Positions 61,604-64,000 of a DNA stretch of 64,000 nucleotides are shown here, in pieces. The notes under the pieces were generated by a model. The model did no database searches and was not told the origin of the DNA. It worked only from the letters and a program-made list of their open reading frames with translations. This DNA comes from Paenibacillus phocaeensis (lineage in GTDB: Bacteria; Bacillota; Bacilli; Paenibacillales; Paenibacillaceae), in assembly GCF_900021165.1 (NCBI RefSeq), contig NZ_FCOQ01000029.1, forward strand, positions 1-64,000, in the 5' to 3' direction. Both the position numbers and the translations under genes were made by a program. How positions within the stretch are numbered: position 1 is the first letter of the stretch; the number at the start of each line of letters is the position of its first letter.

Positions 61604-61686
61604 CTTGGGATCGAGACATAGGGTAATGCTCCAGATTTCGTATTGATGTATTCGTTTTTCGGCTGACGCTTAGTAACTGAGAAAAG

Positions 61687-61712
61687 AAAAACCTGTACCG
61701 TGACGGTACAGG
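61687..61712 (-). terminator. Terminator of the alkaline phosphatase gene
   Basis: CCTGTACCG (61692-61700) pairs with CGGTACAGG (61704-61712), a perfect 9-bp stem. On the minus strand it is followed by TTTTTCTTTTC. It lies about 30 bases past the stop at 61742. Confidence 0.85.
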
Positions 61713-61741
61713 CTTAGTCCAAAGTTATCCAGCTTCACGTT

Positions 61742-63007
61742 TTATTTGGCGGTAAGGCCCAATGCTTTCATCATTTTCGTAAAGACTTCCGTGTTTTCGA
61801 AGACCCCGGTGAACAGGTTGGCGTTCTTGCCCATCGCCGTAACCGGGATGTCGACTGCCGTATGACCGGACGTTGTCCAGTCAACGATAAATTGCTCCTT
61901 GGAACCTGCGATCGCAAACGGCCCGTCTTCCTTGGAAATTCCGTCCCCGGATTCGTCCTCCGCGTCTACCGGTTCAATCGAAAGCCCGCCGGTCTCATGG
62001 TCCGCCAACACCAGCACAAGCGTATCCGGATTCTTCTTGGCGAAATCCTTGGCGACCTGCACGGCCTTATCCAACTGCTGGCCGGCTTTGATCGTTAAGG
62101 CGGCGTTATTCGCGTGCGCCATTTCGTCGGTCGCTTCCTCTTCCACCATCAGGAAGAAGCCCTTTTTATTTTGGGATAACGTGTCGATGGCCTTCTTGGT
62201 CATGTCCGGCAGAGAAACGACCGGGTTATAAATATCGCCGTCCCCTTCCTCTCTTTGCTGGAACATCTCTTCATTGGCGAACAATCCGAGAAGCTTGGTG
62301 CCCTTCGCTCTTTGCAGGTCCGCTTTATTGCTGACATAAGCGTAACCCAGCTGTTTGGCTTTATCGACCAGGTTGCCTTGAGTGCCTTTGCTCTTCTCGG
62401 AAGGATCCTCTGCCGGCTCGTCCTGGAAAGCGCCCGGATGACCGGCCGGGAACCAGAAGTCCTCGCCCCCGCCCAGCAGAACATCCACTTTGCTCTTGGT
62501 CAAAAATTGCAGCGCAATATCGCTTTGCGCAGAACGATTCTCCACATGAGCGCCAAAAGCCGCCCCGGTCGCGTCCGTCACTTGGCTTGTCGTGACAACC
62601 CCTGTAGACAATCCGGCTTGCTTGGCATATTCCATAATCGTCTTGACCGGCTTCTTGTTGGCGTCCATCCCAACCGCGCCATTATACGTTTTCACCCCGC
62701 TGGCATAGGCCGTAGCGGAAGCCGCGGAGTCCGTTACGGCCGATGTCGAACTCGTATGAACCAGTCCCGCATAAGGCATGTCGTCCATCGCCAGCTTGCC
62801 CTTCTCCCCTACCGTAGCCAAACGAATGGCGTTGCGTGCCGCATTTCCCATCCCGTCTCCAACGAACAGGATGACGTTTTTCGTTTTAGAGGAGGCTGCC
62901 ACTGCCGGACTTGGGGGTTGTGCGGTCAGAATCCCGGTCACCGCAACCGCTGCCGCCGCAGTCACCACAAATGCCGTTTTTAAACGCATGCTTTTTGCTA
63001 GTTTCAT
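61742..63007 (-). CDS. Secreted alkaline phosphatase (PhoA family)
   Basis: A 421-residue exported enzyme. Signal peptide about 1-38 (ends AVAAS). Metal ligand D51 in FVGDGMGN, catalytic Ser94 in VTDSAASAT, and the later ligand sites EEATDEMAHANN, LVLADHETGG and TSGHTAVDIPV are all intact, so it should be active. It releases phosphate from organic phosphate esters outside the cell. AGGAGG is ten bases before the ATG. A candidate Pho box overlaps the promoter, which fits induction by phosphate limitation. Monocistronic. Confidence 0.95.
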   Translation of the reverse strand: MKLAKSMRLKTAFVVTAAAAVAVTGILTAQPPSPAVAASSKTKNVILFVGDGMGNAARNAIRLATVGEKGKLAMDDMPYAGLVHTSSTSAVTDSAASATAYASGVKTYNGAVGMDANKKPVKTIMEYAKQAGLSTGVVTTSQVTDATGAAFGAHVENRSAQSDIALQFLTKSKVDVLLGGGEDFWFPAGHPGAFQDEPAEDPSEKSKGTQGNLVDKAKQLGYAYVSNKADLQRAKGTKLLGLFANEEMFQQREEGDGDIYNPVVSLPDMTKKAIDTLSQNKKGFFLMVEEEATDEMAHANNAALTIKAGQQLDKAVQVAKDFAKKNPDTLVLVLADHETGGLSIEPVDAEDESGDGISKEDGPFAIAGSKEQFIVDWTTSGHTAVDIPVTAMGKNANLFTGVFENTEVFTKMMKALGLTAK

Positions 63008-63046
63008 AAAGTACGAACCTCCTATACGGTTTGAGTTTCGTACTCT

Positions 63047-63100
63047 ATAATAGATCCCTTATATTAACGAGATATACAGCGTATGTAAAATAATATTAAA
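63047..63100 (-). promoter_or_regulatory. Candidate Pho box and -10 of the alkaline phosphatase gene
   Basis: Read on the minus strand: TTTAAT, TTTACA, TGTATA and TTAATA (63095-63100, 63084-63089, 63073-63078, 63062-63067), each separated by five bases, an 11-base period like PhoP-box repeats (TTWAYA). TATTAT (63047-63052) is a -10 nine bases further downstream. This fits PhoP activation. Confidence 0.6.
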
Positions 63101-63117
63101 CCCTGTAGTTTTCAGGG
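63101..63117 (-). terminator. Hairpin at the end of the RCC1-repeat gene
   Basis: CCCTG (63101-63105) pairs with CAGGG (63113-63117). On the minus strand it is followed by TTTAATATTATTTT. It contains the stop of the RCC1 gene and merges into the Pho box region. Confidence 0.5.
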
Positions 63118-63999
63118 AAGCCGCAGGCTGTGCCAACCGCTGACTTCGCATTGACCATAGGTCCGGTCGCCCGCTGCGACCACCGTGCCGTTCGACTTTA
63201 GGCCAAGGGTATGAACGCTGCCTGCCGCCACCGCGACGATATCGCGCCAACTGCCAACCTCGCATTGGCCGTGTTGGTTCGAACCGACTGCCGTCACCGT
63301 ACCATCGGACTTTAGAGCAACGGTATGATAGCTTCCTGCCGCAATCGCCACAATATCACGCCAGGTCTCCACCTCGCATTGGTGGTGCTTGTTCAACCCC
63401 GCAGCCACCACGGTGCCATCCGATCGAAGACCGACGGTATGAAGATACCCCGCCGCCACTTCCGCGATTTCTTGCCAGTCGCTGACATCACATTGGCCAT
63501 AACGATTATTCCCCGCCATGATCACCGTACCGTCCGATCGGAGTCCGGCGGTATGCCAATCGCCTGCCGCGACCGCCACGATCCTCTGCCAACCGCCGAC
63601 TTCGCATTGGCCTTCCGCATTCCTCCCCACGGCCAGCACCGTTCCGTCGGATCGGAGCCCAAGGGTCCGACGCCAGCCCGCCGCGATCGCCACGACCTCC
63701 CGCCATTCGCCGACTTCGCATTGGCGATGTCCGTTCCAACCCGCCGCAACCACCGTACCATCCGATTTAAGACCCACGGTGTGCGAATTTCCCGTATTGC
63801 TCGCCGTATGTACGTTTCCGGCCGCCACCGCTACAATTCCCCGCCAGCCGCCTACCTCGCATTGACCGCTTTTCGAATCCCCGACAGCGACCACCGTGCC
63901 GTTCGATTGAAGCCCGACCGAATGTCGCGGGCCAGCCGCAAGAACCGCTTTGGGCCAGCGTTTCAGCCCTAATGAAGCTGTATTGAATGATACAGGCAT
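63112..63999 (-). CDS. RCC1-repeat protein, probably continuing past the right edge
   Basis: At least 295 residues, made of seven tandem repeats of about 38 residues each, of the form HTVGLKSDGTVVAAG-N-GQCEV-W-IVAVAAG. This is the short bacterial version of the RCC1 beta-propeller blade. The second repeat carries an extra insertion (HTASNTGNSHTVG). No signal peptide is visible in the part shown. An ATG lies at 63999, but the ribosome site is outside the window, so the true start and more repeats may be beyond it. The propeller probably binds a partner; function unknown. Confidence 0.85.
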   Translation of the reverse strand: MPVSFNTASLGLKRWPKAVLAAGPRHSVGLQSNGTVVAVGDSKSGQCEVGGWRGIVAVAAGNVHTASNTGNSHTVGLKSDGTVVAAGWNGHRQCEVGEWREVVAIAAGWRRTLGLRSDGTVLAVGRNAEGQCEVGGWQRIVAVAAGDWHTAGLRSDGTVIMAGNNRYGQCDVSDWQEIAEVAAGYLHTVGLRSDGTVVAAGLNKHHQCEVETWRDIVAIAAGSYHTVALKSDGTVTAVGSNQHGQCEVGSWRDIVAVAAGSVHTLGLKSNGTVVAAGDRTYGQCEVSGWHSLRLP

Positions 64000-64000
64000 C

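Overview
The window looks like a chromosomal stretch of a Gram-positive, moderately GC-rich soil or gut Bacillota, most likely Paenibacillus or a close relative. The reasons are several LplA/LplB/LplC-type sugar importers paired with YesM/YesN-type kinase and AraC-type regulator genes, a secreted three-SLH surface protein, lipobox signal peptides, strong GGAGG ribosome sites, many GNAT acetyltransferases, HelD, and a CcpA-like operator. I saw no rRNA, tRNA, insertion sequence, prophage or CRISPR array.

Layout. 1-7 kb: small housekeeping and modification enzymes (an immunity-like fragment at the left edge, VanZ, Nudix, a P-loop kinase, three GNATs), a secreted GH16 glucanase under a cre-type operator, and a double-GNAT protein. 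6.7-13.6 kb: a tight leftward five-gene operon encoding a TerB_N/TerB_C protein, a BrxD-like ATPase, a BrxHI-like (Lhr-type) helicase, a nucleotidyltransferase and a pentapeptide-repeat protein. This is the best candidate for an undescribed system, probably DNA-processing or anti-phage. 13.7-22.4 kb: a membrane metalloprotease, a lipoprotein, a VOC protein, an HD hydrolase with glutamate racemase, two Gfo/Idh/MocA dehydrogenases and a divergent FAD oxidoreductase.

22.5-36.9 kb: a first sugar-import region. A 1,573-residue surface protein with a GH-like domain and SLH repeats follows a solute-binding lipoprotein and two permeases. Further upstream is a second lipoprotein with its own sensor kinase and AraC-type response regulator. 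Between the two lies a gene-poor stretch with three tandem copies of a 183-bp inverted-repeat element, and a diverged fourth copy sits at 18.5 kb. 37-46.7 kb: accessory single genes (DinB, GNATs including an AAC(6')-type enzyme, histidine phosphatase, a frameshifted gene, a short MerR regulator, HelD, a nitroreductase, an SDR). A candidate small RNA lies beside helD and a heptamer tandem repeat lies nearby.

46.9-61.6 kb: two more import loci. One joins a GH105-type unsaturated glucuronyl hydrolase to an importer and a one-component AraC sensor. The other is a five-gene operon (permease, permease, lipoprotein, kinase, regulator) with a hairpin between the lipoprotein and the kinase. 61.7-64 kb: an alkaline phosphatase behind a candidate Pho box, and an RCC1-repeat protein that runs to the right edge.

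Together the genes describe a polysaccharide-degrading bacterium. Extracellular hydrolases release oligosaccharides, dedicated lipoproteins and permeases import them, and membrane sensors with AraC-type regulators, plus catabolite-type operators, control expression. Coordinates and starts come from reading ribosome sites by eye. All functions are by family resemblance and no searches were run.
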